From the NCBI GenBank assembly GCA_016709385.1, contig JADJMW010000005.1, positions 427,026 to 491,025 on the forward strand: DNA of 64,000 nt. The letters are read 5' to 3'. The position numbers and the translations under genes are program-made. The stretch is from Candidatus Rubrivivax defluviihabitans. GTDB lineage: Bacteria; Pseudomonadota; Gammaproteobacteria; Burkholderiales; Burkholderiaceae_C. Under the pieces are notes generated by a model. The model searched no databases. It was not told the DNA's origin and saw only the letters and a list, made by a program, of their open reading frames with translations. Shown here in pieces: positions 36,766 through 45,414 of the stretch; positions within the stretch are counted from its first letter, which is position 1, and every line of letters starts with the position of its first letter.

Positions 36766-37800
36766 TCAGTCCTCGCTGTGCGGATCGCGCAGCGAGCGCC
36801 ACAGCAGCACCGGCAGGATGGAGCCGAAGACGATCACTTCCTTGTACGCGCTGGCCCAGAACGAGCCGAAGCTTTCCAGCAGGCCCACGCCCAGGGCGCC
36901 CACCAGCGCCAGAGGATAACTGGACAGGCCGGCAAAGACCGCGGCCACGAAGCCCTTCAGGCCGATGAGGAAGCCGCTGTCGTAGAAGATCGTGGTCGTC
37001 GGCCCGATGAGCAGTCCCGAAAGCGCGCCGATGAAGGCTGCCATGGTGAACGACAGCCGGCCCGCGCTGCCGCTGGAAATGCCCATCAGGCGCGCACCCA
37101 GGCGGTTCACCGCGGTCGCACGCAGCGCCTTGCCGGCCAGCGACTTCTCGAAGAACAGCCACAGGCCGACGATCAGCGCCAGCGAGGCCACGAAGATGAT
37201 CACCGCCTGTCCCGACAGCGTGAACCCGGCGAAGCTCAGGCGCTGGTCCCAGAAGCTGGGGTTGCGAAAACCCTCGGCGCCGAAGAAGTACAGCCCCAGC
37301 CCGACGAGTGCGAAATGCACGCCCACCGAGACGATGAGCAGCACCAGCACGCTGGCGTCGGCCAGCGATTCGTAGGCCAGGCGGTAGATCAGCGGGCCGA
37401 AGGGTGTGACCAGGGCCACCGTGAGCGCCGCCTGGGCCAGCAGCGGCAGGCCCTTCGGCGCGGCCCAGAGCGCCACCGCCGACACCGCCACCGGCCAGGC
37501 CAGCGTGCGCAAGGCCTGCTTGAGCAATCGGGTCGCCCCGTGCCGGTGACGAAGGCCCTGCACCAGGTCGGCCAAGGTCACGGCGGCGGCCAGCACGAGC
37601 AGGAACCACACCGTGCCCGGCACCATCCCACCTTGCAGCATGGCCAGCGTGAGCGCGCCAAAGGCGACGAATTCGCCCTGCGGGATGAAGATCACCCGCG
37701 TGACGGCGAAGACCAGCACCGTGGCCAGCGCCAACAGCGCATAGATGGCGCCGTTGGTCAGTCCGTCCAGCGCCAGGATGCCGGCGATCGTGAGGTCCAT
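36766..37800 (-). CDS. livH: LivH-type ABC permease
   Basis: A 344-residue integral membrane permease beginning MDLTIAGILALDGLTNGAIYALLALATVLV (first helices), with FIPQGEFVAFGA and the long ILLVIV...GVHFALVGLGLYF segments typical of LivH. The loop GLVGAL-like region GALGVGLLESFGSFWA near the C-terminus is conserved. It pairs with LivM. It follows the binding-protein gene by 105 bases, with a hairpin between them, and precedes the repeat block. Confidence 0.9.
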   Translation of the reverse strand: MDLTIAGILALDGLTNGAIYALLALATVLVFAVTRVIFIPQGEFVAFGALTLAMLQGGMVPGTVWFLLVLAAAVTLADLVQGLRHRHGATRLLKQALRTLAWPVAVSAVALWAAPKGLPLLAQAALTVALVTPFGPLIYRLAYESLADASVLVLLIVSVGVHFALVGLGLYFFGAEGFRNPSFWDQRLSFAGFTLSGQAVIIFVASLALIVGLWLFFEKSLAGKALRATAVNRLGARLMGISSGSAGRLSFTMAAFIGALSGLLIGPTTTIFYDSGFLIGLKGFVAAVFAGLSSYPLALVGALGVGLLESFGSFWASAYKEVIVFGSILPVLLWRSLRDPHSED

Positions 37801-37883
37801 GGACTTCCTAGTCTTCTGCCTACGGCCGGGTGCCCGCCAGGGCGAGCACCCTCAACTCGGCTGCGCCAAGTGGGCCTCCGACG

Positions 37884-37912
37884 AAAGTGAGTCGCCTGCG
37901 GCGATTCACTTT
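37884..37912. terminator. Hairpin overlapping the binding-protein stop codon
   Basis: AAAGTGAGTCGC-CTGCG-GCGATTCACTTT forms a 12-bp stem with one G-T mismatch and a 5-base loop. It covers the TGA of the binding-protein gene (37906-37908) and lies before livH in the leftward operon. A hairpin here would stabilise or partly terminate the transcript so that the binding protein is made in excess over the permeases, a common feature of ABC importer operons. Confidence 0.55.
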
Positions 37913-39042
37913 TCGACGACGAACTTGCCGTCCACCACCTTCAGCATGACGCCGGTCTCGTTGGTGTAGCCCCAGTGGTCGGACGGGGTCCAGTTCATGA
38001 CGCCGTGGGCGAAGATGGTGCGGCCCATGTTTTCCACCGCGTCGCGCAGCGCGACGCGGAATTCGGGCGTGCCTGGCTTGGCCTTCTTCAGCGCCACCGG
38101 CAGGATCTTCTCGAGCACGATCTTCGCGTCGTAGGCGTGGCCGGCAAACTGGTTGCGCATGCCCGCGCCCACGGCGGCCTCGTACTTGGTGACGAAGTCC
38201 ACCGCCACCGCCTTGGACGGGTGGTTGTCGGGCAGCTGCTCGGCGATCACCGCCGGGCCCGAAACGACGTAGGCGCCTTCGACGTTCTTGCCGCCGATGC
38301 GCACCAGGTCGGGCGTGGCGGCGGCGTGGGTCTGGTAGATCCTGCCCTTGTAGCCGCGCTCCACCAGCGCCATGTGCGGCATCGCCGCACCCGAGCCCGA
38401 GGCCACCACGAGCATGGCGTCGGGGTTGGCCGAGACCAGCTTCAGCGCCTGCGGCGTGACGCTGGTGTCGGTGCGCGCGAAGCGCTCGGCGGCCACCACC
38501 TTGATGCCGGCCTTCTCGCCCTGCGCGGTGATCTCCTTCAGCCACAACTCGCCGTAGGCGTCGGTATAGCCCAGGAAGCCGAGCGTCTTCACGCCCTGCT
38601 TCTTCATGTGCTCCACCACCGGATGCGCCATCACCGAGAAGCCCTGCGGCAGGCGGAAGATCCACGGCTCCTGCGCCGGCGGCACGCCCACCGGCGCCAC
38701 CGACAGCTGCACCGTCTTGGCGTCGGCCGCCACCGGCGCGATGGCCGCCGAGACCACGGTGATCGAGCCGCCGATGATCATGTCGACCTTGTCGTCGGTG
38801 ACGAAGCGGCGGGCGTTGCCCACGCCCTTGCCGGGGTCGGAGGCGTCGTCCAGGATGATGAGATTGACCTTCTCGCCGGCAATCGTCTGCGGCCACAGCT
38901 TGAACTGGTTGTTGGCCGGAATGCCCAGCCCCGAGCCCGGGCCGGTGAGCGAGATCGTGACGCCGATATTCACGTCGGCCCAGGCGGTGGTGACCAGCAG
39001 CGCGGCGGCGGCGGCCAGGGTCTTGCGCAGGAAGCTCTTCAT
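37906..39042 (-). CDS. ABC importer periplasmic binding protein (LivK/HAAT type)
   Basis: A 378-residue secreted protein with a Sec signal peptide (MKSFLRKTLAAAAALLVTTA, cut after WA-D). The mature part is a type I periplasmic binding fold of the branched-chain amino acid group: VNIGVTISLTGPGSGLG near the start, DDASDPGKGVGNARRFV, GGSITVVSAAIAPVA and FLGYTDAYGELWLK. The specific ligand cannot be read off; linkage to an aromatic acyl-CoA ligase suggests a phenylpropanoid or benzoate-like acid. It is 28 bases downstream of the thioesterase gene. Confidence 0.93.
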   Translation of the reverse strand: MKSFLRKTLAAAAALLVTTAWADVNIGVTISLTGPGSGLGIPANNQFKLWPQTIAGEKVNLIILDDASDPGKGVGNARRFVTDDKVDMIIGGSITVVSAAIAPVAADAKTVQLSVAPVGVPPAQEPWIFRLPQGFSVMAHPVVEHMKKQGVKTLGFLGYTDAYGELWLKEITAQGEKAGIKVVAAERFARTDTSVTPQALKLVSANPDAMLVVASGSGAAMPHMALVERGYKGRIYQTHAAATPDLVRIGGKNVEGAYVVSGPAVIAEQLPDNHPSKAVAVDFVTKYEAAVGAGMRNQFAGHAYDAKIVLEKILPVALKKAKPGTPEFRVALRDAVENMGRTIFAHGVMNWTPSDHWGYTNETGVMLKVVDGKFVVEK

Positions 39043-39070
39043 CGACTTGTCTCCTTGGGTTGGCAGGGCA

Positions 39071-39490
39071 TCACAGGCACAGCGCCTTGATGTCTTCGGG
39101 GATCGTGATGGCGCGGATGCGGTCCGGGTCGTCGGGATGGCGCGAGACGAAGGCGCGCACCTCGGTACCCTCGCACAGCACGTCGCCGCCGCGCCTGACG
39201 ATATGCCGGTGGCGGAAGGTCTTGGCCGCCCAGTCCTCGATCGAAGTATGGACCTCGATCGTTTCGCCATAGGTGGCCGGCTTGATGAAGCGGGTGTGGA
39301 TCTCCAGCAGCGGCGTGCCGACGATACCGCGATCCTTCAGCAGTTCGCGCCACGGCGGCACACCGCAGGCGAGGAAGAAGGCACCCGAGGCCTCGTCCAT
39401 CCAGCGCGAGAAATTGGGGAAGAAGACGATGCCGGCGGGGTCGCAGTCGCCGAAGTGCACGTCGACACGGTGAATATGGGTTCGATTCAT
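39071..39490 (-). CDS. 4-hydroxybenzoyl-CoA thioesterase family hot-dog protein
   Basis: A 139-residue hot-dog thioesterase. The active-site signature GDCDPAGIVFFPNF, with the catalytic aspartate followed by P-x-G, is that of the Pseudomonas 4-hydroxybenzoyl-CoA thioesterase type; IHTRFIKPATYGETIEV is the second conserved strand. In this operon it could release the aromatic acid (for example vanillate or 4-hydroxybenzoate) from its CoA ester after chain shortening. Its ATG overlaps the thiolase stop by four bases. Confidence 0.88.
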   Translation of the reverse strand: MNRTHIHRVDVHFGDCDPAGIVFFPNFSRWMDEASGAFFLACGVPPWRELLKDRGIVGTPLLEIHTRFIKPATYGETIEVHTSIEDWAAKTFRHRHIVRRGGDVLCEGTEVRAFVSRHPDDPDRIRAITIPEDIKALCL

Positions 39491-40752
39491 CTTGCGTGCG
39501 GATATTCAGCGGCGGCATTTTCGATCAGCAGCGCGATGCCCTGCCCACCGCCGATGCAGGCCGAGGCCACGCCCCAGCGCGCGCCGATCTCCTTCAGCTG
39601 GCGCGCCACGGCGATCGTCAACCGCACGCCGGTGGCGGCCAGCGGGTGGCCCAGCGCGATGGCACCGCCCTTGACGTTGAGCCGCTCGAGATCCAGACCC
39701 AGTTCGCGCGCCACGGCCAGCGTCTGGGCACCCTGGGCCTCGTTGATCTCGAAGCGTGCCACGTCAGCCAACGCCAGGCCGCTGCGCTCCAGCAGCAGCC
39801 GGATCGCCGGCGCCGGGCCGATGCCCATGATCTCGGGCGGCACGCCGACCACCGCCGCCGCCGCCACGCGCGCCAGCGGTGGGCGGCCCCAGCGCGCCAC
39901 GGCCGCGGCGTTGCCCACCAGCGCCGCCGCCGCAGCGTCGGTCAGCGCCGAGCTGTTGCCGCCGGTCTGCACGCCATCCTTGAAAACCGTGCGCAGCTTG
40001 GCCAGCACCTCGGGCGGCGTCGGCCGCGGGTGCGTGTCGCGGTCGGCCACGGTCGCCTTGCCGGCCAGGCGGATGGCGCGCGGCTTGTAGCCGTCGAGCG
40101 CAAAGGTCTCGCTGGCCACGGGCACGATCTCGCCCGCCAACCAGCCCGCTTCCTGGGCCGCCACGGCCCGCGCGAAGGACTGCGAAGCAAAGGCGTCCAC
40201 CTCGACGCGCGTGATGCCGTACTGCCGCGCCAGGTTCTCGGCCGTCTGGATCATGGAGACCGCCGCCGGATCGGTGAGCGCCTCCCACATATAGTCCTTG
40301 AAACCCACCGGCGCACCCAGGCGGAAACCGCCGCGGTGGTCGAAGGCGGCGATCGGGTTGCGTGTCATCGACTCGGTACCCACCACCAGCGCCAGGCTTG
40401 TCACACCCAGCGTGATCTGTTCGCCGGCCTGGCGGAAGAGCTCGAACCCGGTGCCGCAGATGCGCTGCGCCATCAGCGCCGGCACGGCCACCGGCACGCC
40501 GGCATAGAGGCCGATGTGGCGCGGCACGTAGAACTGGTCGAAGCCGCCCGGCGCCATATTGCCGGCCAGCACCGAATCCACCTCGGCCGCTGCGATGCCG
40601 GTGCGCTCGAACACCGCCTTGGCCGCCTTGATGCCCAGGTCGATGGGGTTGGCGTCGGCGAAGGCACCCAGGTGGTCGACCAACGGCGTGCGCACGCCGT
40701 CGAGCACGAAGACGTCGTCGAAACGGTTGAACATGCCCTTCGAAGCACTCAT
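39487..40752 (-). CDS. Thiolase (acetyl-CoA acyltransferase)
   Basis: A 421-residue thiolase with the nucleophilic cysteine in QRICGTGFELF, the histidine in GHPLAATG and the second cysteine in SACIGGGQGIAL. It is of a different branch from the 3-oxoadipyl-CoA thiolase at 12.1 kb (NEAQGAQTLAVARELG instead of NEAFAAQ). In the operon it would cleave a 3-oxoacyl-CoA, for example 3-oxo-phenylpropanoyl-CoA, to acetyl-CoA and an aroyl-CoA. Overlaps of four bases with both neighbours show translational coupling. Confidence 0.88.
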   Translation of the reverse strand: MSASKGMFNRFDDVFVLDGVRTPLVDHLGAFADANPIDLGIKAAKAVFERTGIAAAEVDSVLAGNMAPGGFDQFYVPRHIGLYAGVPVAVPALMAQRICGTGFELFRQAGEQITLGVTSLALVVGTESMTRNPIAAFDHRGGFRLGAPVGFKDYMWEALTDPAAVSMIQTAENLARQYGITRVEVDAFASQSFARAVAAQEAGWLAGEIVPVASETFALDGYKPRAIRLAGKATVADRDTHPRPTPPEVLAKLRTVFKDGVQTGGNSSALTDAAAAALVGNAAAVARWGRPPLARVAAAAVVGVPPEIMGIGPAPAIRLLLERSGLALADVARFEINEAQGAQTLAVARELGLDLERLNVKGGAIALGHPLAATGVRLTIAVARQLKEIGARWGVASACIGGGQGIALLIENAAAEYPHAR

Positions 40753-41561
40753 GACGACTTGCCCACCTTGCCTGCGCGCTTGGCGAGGAAGTCGCGCACG
40801 CGCTTTTTGGCCGCCTCGTCGCCCTGCGCGATGGCCGACATGAGCGACTCGACGAACAGCCCTTCGGCCGGCGCCATCTCTGCGATGCGCGGCAGCGCCT
40901 GCGTGATGGCGTAATTGGACAGCGGTGCATTCGTGGCCACCTTGTGCGCCAGCGCCATGGCCCGGGTCAGGCCCTCGCCGTCGGCGACGAGGTAGTTGCT
41001 GAGCCCGGCGGCCTGGCCTTCGGCAGCGTCGAAGACGCGGCCGGTGAGCATCATGTCGGTCATGCGCGCCACGCCGATCAGGCGCGGGATGCGCGCCGAG
41101 CCGCTGCCGCCGACGAAGATGCCGCGCTGGCCCTCGGGCAGGCCGTAGAAGGCGCTGGCCTCGGCCACGCGCAGGTGCGCGGTGGCCGCCAGTTCCAGCC
41201 CGCCACCGACCACCGCGCCGTGCAGCACGGCGATCAGCGGCACCGGCCCGTACTGGATCTGGTCGAACGCGGCGTGCCACAGGCGCGAGTGGAAGATGCC
41301 TTCGGCCACCGACTGCTCGGTCACCTCCGAGAGGTCCAGCCCGGCGCAGAAATGCGCGCCCTCGCCGCTGATCACGGCCGCGCGTGCATCGCTGGGCAGG
41401 TTGGCGAAGGCGGTCTGCAGTTCGCGCACCAAGGTGCCGTTGATGGCATTGCGCTTGTCGGGCCGGTTCAGCCGCAGGTGGACGACGGGGCCGGAGCATT
41501 CGACGCGCAGCAGCGTCAGTTGCGCGAGCAGGCCTTTGGCCGGACGGAAAGCGGATGTCAT
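40749..41561 (-). CDS. Enoyl-CoA hydratase/isomerase family protein
   Basis: A 270-residue crotonase. The oxyanion motif GAHFCAGLDLSEV, GGGLELAATAHLRV with the first catalytic glutamate and LPEGQRGIFVGGSGSARI with the second are all present, so it should be a competent hydratase. It could hydrate a cinnamoyl-type CoA ester, or act as hydratase-lyase like the enzyme that gives vanillin from feruloyl-CoA; the presence of a thiolase in the same operon favours the beta-oxidative route. It lies 11 bases downstream of the ligase gene. Confidence 0.88.
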   Translation of the reverse strand: MTSAFRPAKGLLAQLTLLRVECSGPVVHLRLNRPDKRNAINGTLVRELQTAFANLPSDARAAVISGEGAHFCAGLDLSEVTEQSVAEGIFHSRLWHAAFDQIQYGPVPLIAVLHGAVVGGGLELAATAHLRVAEASAFYGLPEGQRGIFVGGSGSARIPRLIGVARMTDMMLTGRVFDAAEGQAAGLSNYLVADGEGLTRAMALAHKVATNAPLSNYAITQALPRIAEMAPAEGLFVESLMSAIAQGDEAAKKRVRDFLAKRAGKVGKSS

Positions 41562-41572
41562 CGGTGGTTCTT

Positions 41573-43387
41573 TCAGCGCGGCAGGATCACGCCGGGCCCG
41601 CCGGCATGCAGCGCCTGCACGTCGGCGGCGCGGCGCTTGAGCACGGCGGACTGGTTGATATAGCCCTTGTCGGTGATCTCGCCGGCTTCGGCATTCGGCG
41701 GCTCCTGCAGCACCAGGGCACGCATCGGTGTCTGCGACGAACCGCCGCCCTCGCCCTGCAGCGCGCGCAGCGCCGCGGCGACATGCCGCGCCAATTCGCC
41801 GGCCGGCAGCGCCGCGGCCTGCGGCGTGGGGAAGATCAGCACGCCGACCTCGTCGCGGTCGTGGCCGGTGACCACGGCGTCCTGCGCCCAGGGCGCCAGC
41901 GCGGAGACCACGCGCACGCGCAGCGTGCCCACCGAGACCCAGGTGCCGGTGGTGAGCTTGAAGTCCTCGGCGACGCGGCCGTTGAAGACCACGCCCTCTT
42001 CCGGGTGCGCTTCGTCGGCCAGCCGGCCGGCGTCGCCGATGCAGTAGTAGCCCTCGGCGTCGAAGGCCTGCGCCGTGAGCTGCGGCGCATCGCGGTAGCC
42101 GGGAAAGACGCTGACGCCGCGCACGCGCAGCTCGAGCTTCTCGCCGTTGGGCACGAATTTCAGTTCCATGCCGGGCAGCACGCCGCCGATGACGCCGGCG
42201 CGGTCGAGCCGCCAGTGGGCGCTGGTGATGGCCGGCGAGGTCTCGGTGGACCCCCACGACGTGGTCAGCCACACCGGTTCACCACGCACGCGCAGCGCGA
42301 GCGCCTGCAGCCGGTCCCAGGTGGCCTGCGGCAGCGCCGCGCCGGCGTAGAACACCACGCGCAGGCGCTCGAAGAAACGGCGCGCCAGCGTCTCGTCGGC
42401 CTCCAGGTGCGGCAGCAGCATGTCCAGCCCGCGCGGCACGTTGAAATACACCGTGGGCTGCACCTCGCACAGGTTGGCCACCGACTTCTCGATCAGTCCC
42501 GGCGCCGGCCGACCTTCGTCGATGGCCAGCGAGCCGCCGTTGCGCAGCACCATGTTCAGGTTGTTGTTGGCGCCGAAGGTGTGGCTCCAGGGCAGCCAGT
42601 CGGCGAGCACCGGCTTCTCGACCTCCAGGAAGCGCCACACCTGGGCGATCATCTGCTGGTTGGCGCACAACATGCGGTGGGTATTGATCACCACCTTGGG
42701 GTGGCCGGTGGAACCCGAGGTGAGCAGGTATTTGGCGTGGGTGTCGGGGGTGATGGCCTCGAAGGCATCCATCACCGCCGGGCCCTCGGCGGTGCGGGTC
42801 AGGCTGTCGAAGCTCAAGGCGCCAGGGTAGCTCTCGGCGCCGTGGCTGAACACCGCCACCGCCTGCAGTCCCGCGCTGGCCAGCGGCGGCCCGTAGACCT
42901 GGGTGTCGGAGGCGTAGACGAGCGCCGGCCCCAGCGTATTCAGGATGCCGTGGATCTTGGTGTAGTCGCGCGTCAGGCGGCAGTAGGCGCTGGAGACGGT
43001 GCACACCGCGCGGCCGATGTGCATGCCGGCCAGCAGCAGCAGCAGGTGGTCCAGAGAGTTGTCGGACAGCACGACGATCGGCGCCTGCGGCACCAGCTTC
43101 AGCCCGAGCAGGCTTTGCGCGATGCGGCCGACCTGCGCGCGCGTCTGGCCCCAGGTGAGGCGGCGCCACTCGCCCTGCGGCGTGCGCTCGGCAAAGGCCG
43201 GCGCATCGGGCGTCTCGGCGGCCCAGCGCTCCAGCCAGGCGCCGATGCAGCGCGCATAGGGCTTCAGGGGCTCGGGCGAACGCAGCACGAAACTGCCGTC
43301 GTCGAAGCCGATGCGCACCGCGCGGCGCGGCGCCAGCCAGCGCGGGTCGTCCATCCAGTCCAGGGCCACGTTCCACTCCATACACAT
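41573..43387 (-). CDS. fcs: Feruloyl-CoA synthase-like aryl-CoA ligase
   Basis: A ligase of about 604 residues. The adenylate-forming motif LLTSGSTGHPKVVINTH, the A5-type motif SWGSTETSPAI and the C-terminal GEITDKGYINQ with its catalytic lysine are visible, and the overall sequence, including AGMHIGRAVCTVSSAYCRLT, fits the feruloyl-CoA synthase family, which is longer than ordinary benzoate ligases and ends without the usual PRTxxGK core. It would activate ferulate, coumarate or a related acid. Starts at 43387 (MCMEWN) and 43381 (MEWN) are possible; both lie inside a 16-base perfect palindrome. First gene of the leftward operon that runs to livF. Confidence 0.85.
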   Translation of the reverse strand: MCMEWNVALDWMDDPRWLAPRRAVRIGFDDGSFVLRSPEPLKPYARCIGAWLERWAAETPDAPAFAERTPQGEWRRLTWGQTRAQVGRIAQSLLGLKLVPQAPIVVLSDNSLDHLLLLLAGMHIGRAVCTVSSAYCRLTRDYTKIHGILNTLGPALVYASDTQVYGPPLASAGLQAVAVFSHGAESYPGALSFDSLTRTAEGPAVMDAFEAITPDTHAKYLLTSGSTGHPKVVINTHRMLCANQQMIAQVWRFLEVEKPVLADWLPWSHTFGANNNLNMVLRNGGSLAIDEGRPAPGLIEKSVANLCEVQPTVYFNVPRGLDMLLPHLEADETLARRFFERLRVVFYAGAALPQATWDRLQALALRVRGEPVWLTTSWGSTETSPAITSAHWRLDRAGVIGGVLPGMELKFVPNGEKLELRVRGVSVFPGYRDAPQLTAQAFDAEGYYCIGDAGRLADEAHPEEGVVFNGRVAEDFKLTTGTWVSVGTLRVRVVSALAPWAQDAVVTGHDRDEVGVLIFPTPQAAALPAGELARHVAAALRALQGEGGGSSQTPMRALVLQEPPNAEAGEITDKGYINQSAVLKRRAADVQALHAGGPGVILPR

Positions 43388-43394
43388 GTGTATG
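43379..43394. promoter_or_regulatory. Perfect 16-base palindrome over the ligase start: candidate TetR operator
   Basis: CATACACATGTGTATG is its own reverse complement. It covers the ATG of the CoA ligase gene and lies about 90 bases before the divergent TetR-type gene. Palindromes of this length between a TetR gene and its divergent target are the usual operator layout, and binding here would block ligase expression directly. Confidence 0.6.
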
Positions 43395-43483
43395 TGTTTG
43401 CCGAAATGATAGAAGCCTGGCAACTGGCATGCATCCGGGATTTCCCGCGTGACCATACAGCAATGCATGGCATGATGGCGACC

Positions 43484-44131
43484 ATGAGCGAGAGGCCCCC
43501 GCCGCGCACGACGGCGCCCGCAGCGCGCCCCCGGCGCCGCAACGGCGCGGCCGCTGCCGAGCCCTTGCGCGCGCCACTGACGCCCGAGGCCTGGATCGAC
43601 GCCGCCACCGGCGTGCTCGTCGACGAGGGCATCGACCACGTGCGCGTGGACGTGCTGGCCGGCCAGTTGGGCGTCACGCGCGGCAGCTTCTACTGGCACT
43701 TCCGCGACCGCGAGGACCTGCTGCGCCGCGTGCTGCAGGCCTGGCGCGAGCGCGCGACCGAGCAGCTCACCGTGCGACTCGAGCAGGCCACCGCCGATGC
43801 CGTGGCGCAGTTGCGCGACGTGCTCTCGCTGCCCTTCCGCGGCCGCGCCGCCACGCGCGCGGCGCGCATCGAACTGGCCATCCGCGCCTGGGCCCGCCGC
43901 GACGCCATGGCGCGCCAGGCGGTGGACGAGGCCGACGCCAGCCGCATCGGCTATATCGCGCAGGTCTTCTCTTCGCTCGGCTTCTCGATCGCCGAGGCGC
44001 GCGCGCGCGCCTTCCTGCTCTACGCCTACGTGGTGGGCGAATCGCAGATGCCCACGCAGGGCTCGGCCACGCAGCGCCAGGAGCGCCGCCGTTTCGTCGA
44101 GCGCCTGCTGCAGCAGCCCCTGGGCACCTGA
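43484..44131 (+). CDS. TetR family transcriptional regulator
   Basis: A 215-residue regulator. After a basic, Pro/Arg-rich N-terminal tail, residues about 40-85 form the TetR helix-turn-helix (VDVLAGQLGVTRGSFYWHF is the recognition segment, a near-consensus TetR signature). The C-terminal domain (about 95-215) is helical. It is divergent from the aryl-CoA ligase gene and probably represses that operon until its ligand, likely an acyl-CoA intermediate or the acid, is present. In-frame ATGs at 43463, 43472 and 43475 are alternative starts. Confidence 0.88.
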   Translation: MSERPPPRTTAPAARPRRRNGAAAAEPLRAPLTPEAWIDAATGVLVDEGIDHVRVDVLAGQLGVTRGSFYWHFRDREDLLRRVLQAWRERATEQLTVRLEQATADAVAQLRDVLSLPFRGRAATRAARIELAIRAWARRDAMARQAVDEADASRIGYIAQVFSSLGFSIAEARARAFLLYAYVVGESQMPTQGSATQRQERRRFVERLLQQPLGT

Positions 44132-44164
44132 GGGGTGGCCGGCGGGACCGCTAGACTGACCGTC

Positions 44165-45385
44165 ATGCTCGACATCGACGCCCGCGACGCCGCCCGCGCG
44201 TTTTCGCTCACGCAGCCGCCGCCCGGCTTCATCGACGACCCCTACCCGGTCTATGCCCTGCTGCGCGAGCACGATCCGCTGCACGAACTGGCCCCCGGCT
44301 CGCTGCTGCTGACGCGCCACGCCGACGTGCTGGCGGTGTACCGCAGCCCGAACGCCAGTTCCGACAAGAAGGCCGAATTCGCGCCGCGCCTGGGCCTGGG
44401 CACGCCGATCTACGAACACCACACCAGCAGCCTCGTCTTCAGCGACCCGCCGCTGCACACGCGCGTGCGCCGCTTGCTCATGGGCGCGCTCAACCAGCGT
44501 GCCATCTCGCGCATGGAAGCCGGCCTCGTGAGCCTGGTCGACGGCCTGCTCGAACACCTGGCCGACCGGCCCGCGCCCGACCTGATCGAGGACTTCGCGG
44601 CGCGCATCCCGGTGGAGGTGATCGGCAACCTGCTCGCCGTGCCGCACGCCGAACGCGAGCCGCTGCGCGACTGGTCGCTGGCCATCCTGTCGGCACTGGA
44701 ACCGGCACCCGGGCCCGAGCTGCTGGCGCGTGCCAACGCCGCGGTGAGCGATTTCATCGTCTACCTGCGCCAGTTGGTGGACGAGCGGCGCCGCCACCCC
44801 GGCGACCCCGAGGCCGACGTGCTGACGCGGCTGCTGCAGGGCGACGCCGAGGGCGTGCTCAGCGAGACCGAGCTGCTGCACAACTGCATCTTCCTGCTCA
44901 ACGCCGGCCACGAGACCACCACCAACCTCATCGGCAACGGCCTGCATGCGCTGCTGCGCCACCCGGGCGAGCTGCAACGCCTGGTGGCCGACCCGGCGCT
45001 CATCAACACCGCGGTGGAGGAACTGCTGCGCTATGAGAGTCCGCTGCAGCTGAACAACCGCCGCCTCACCGCCGAGCTGGAGATCGGCGGCCAAGACATT
45101 CCCGTCGGCACCTTCGTCACGCTGTGCATCGGCGCGGCCAACCGCGACCCGGCGGTCTTCGCCGACCCCGACCGGCTGGACCTGGCGCGCAAGCCGAACA
45201 ACCACCTCGCCTTCGGCCAGGGCGCGCACGCCTGTTCGGGCATGAACGTGGCGCGGCTGGAAGCGCGCATCGCCGTCGGCCGGCTGCTCGCGCGCTACCC
45301 GCACGTCACCGCCGCCGGCGACGCCGAGCGCGACCGCCGCGTGCGCTTCCGTGGCCTGCGGCATTTGCCGGTGGACCTGGGCTGA
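44165..45385 (+). CDS. Cytochrome P450
   Basis: A 406-residue bacterial class I P450. The I-helix oxygen-binding motif NAGHETTTN (about 249), the EELLRYE segment with the E-x2-R core, and the haem loop FGQGAHACSG with the cysteine ligand (about 355) are all present. No ferredoxin or reductase gene is adjacent. It is 34 bases downstream of the TetR gene and probably cotranscribed, so its substrate may be connected to the aromatic operon, for example O-demethylation of a methoxylated aromatic acid; that is inference and the sequence does not place it clearly in the CYP199 group. Confidence 0.92.
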   Translation: MLDIDARDAARAFSLTQPPPGFIDDPYPVYALLREHDPLHELAPGSLLLTRHADVLAVYRSPNASSDKKAEFAPRLGLGTPIYEHHTSSLVFSDPPLHTRVRRLLMGALNQRAISRMEAGLVSLVDGLLEHLADRPAPDLIEDFAARIPVEVIGNLLAVPHAEREPLRDWSLAILSALEPAPGPELLARANAAVSDFIVYLRQLVDERRRHPGDPEADVLTRLLQGDAEGVLSETELLHNCIFLLNAGHETTTNLIGNGLHALLRHPGELQRLVADPALINTAVEELLRYESPLQLNNRRLTAELEIGGQDIPVGTFVTLCIGAANRDPAVFADPDRLDLARKPNNHLAFGQGAHACSGMNVARLEARIAVGRLLARYPHVTAAGDAERDRRVRFRGLRHLPVDLG

Positions 45386-45414
45386 AGGCTGGCGGACACC
45401 GGCGAGCACCGGCC

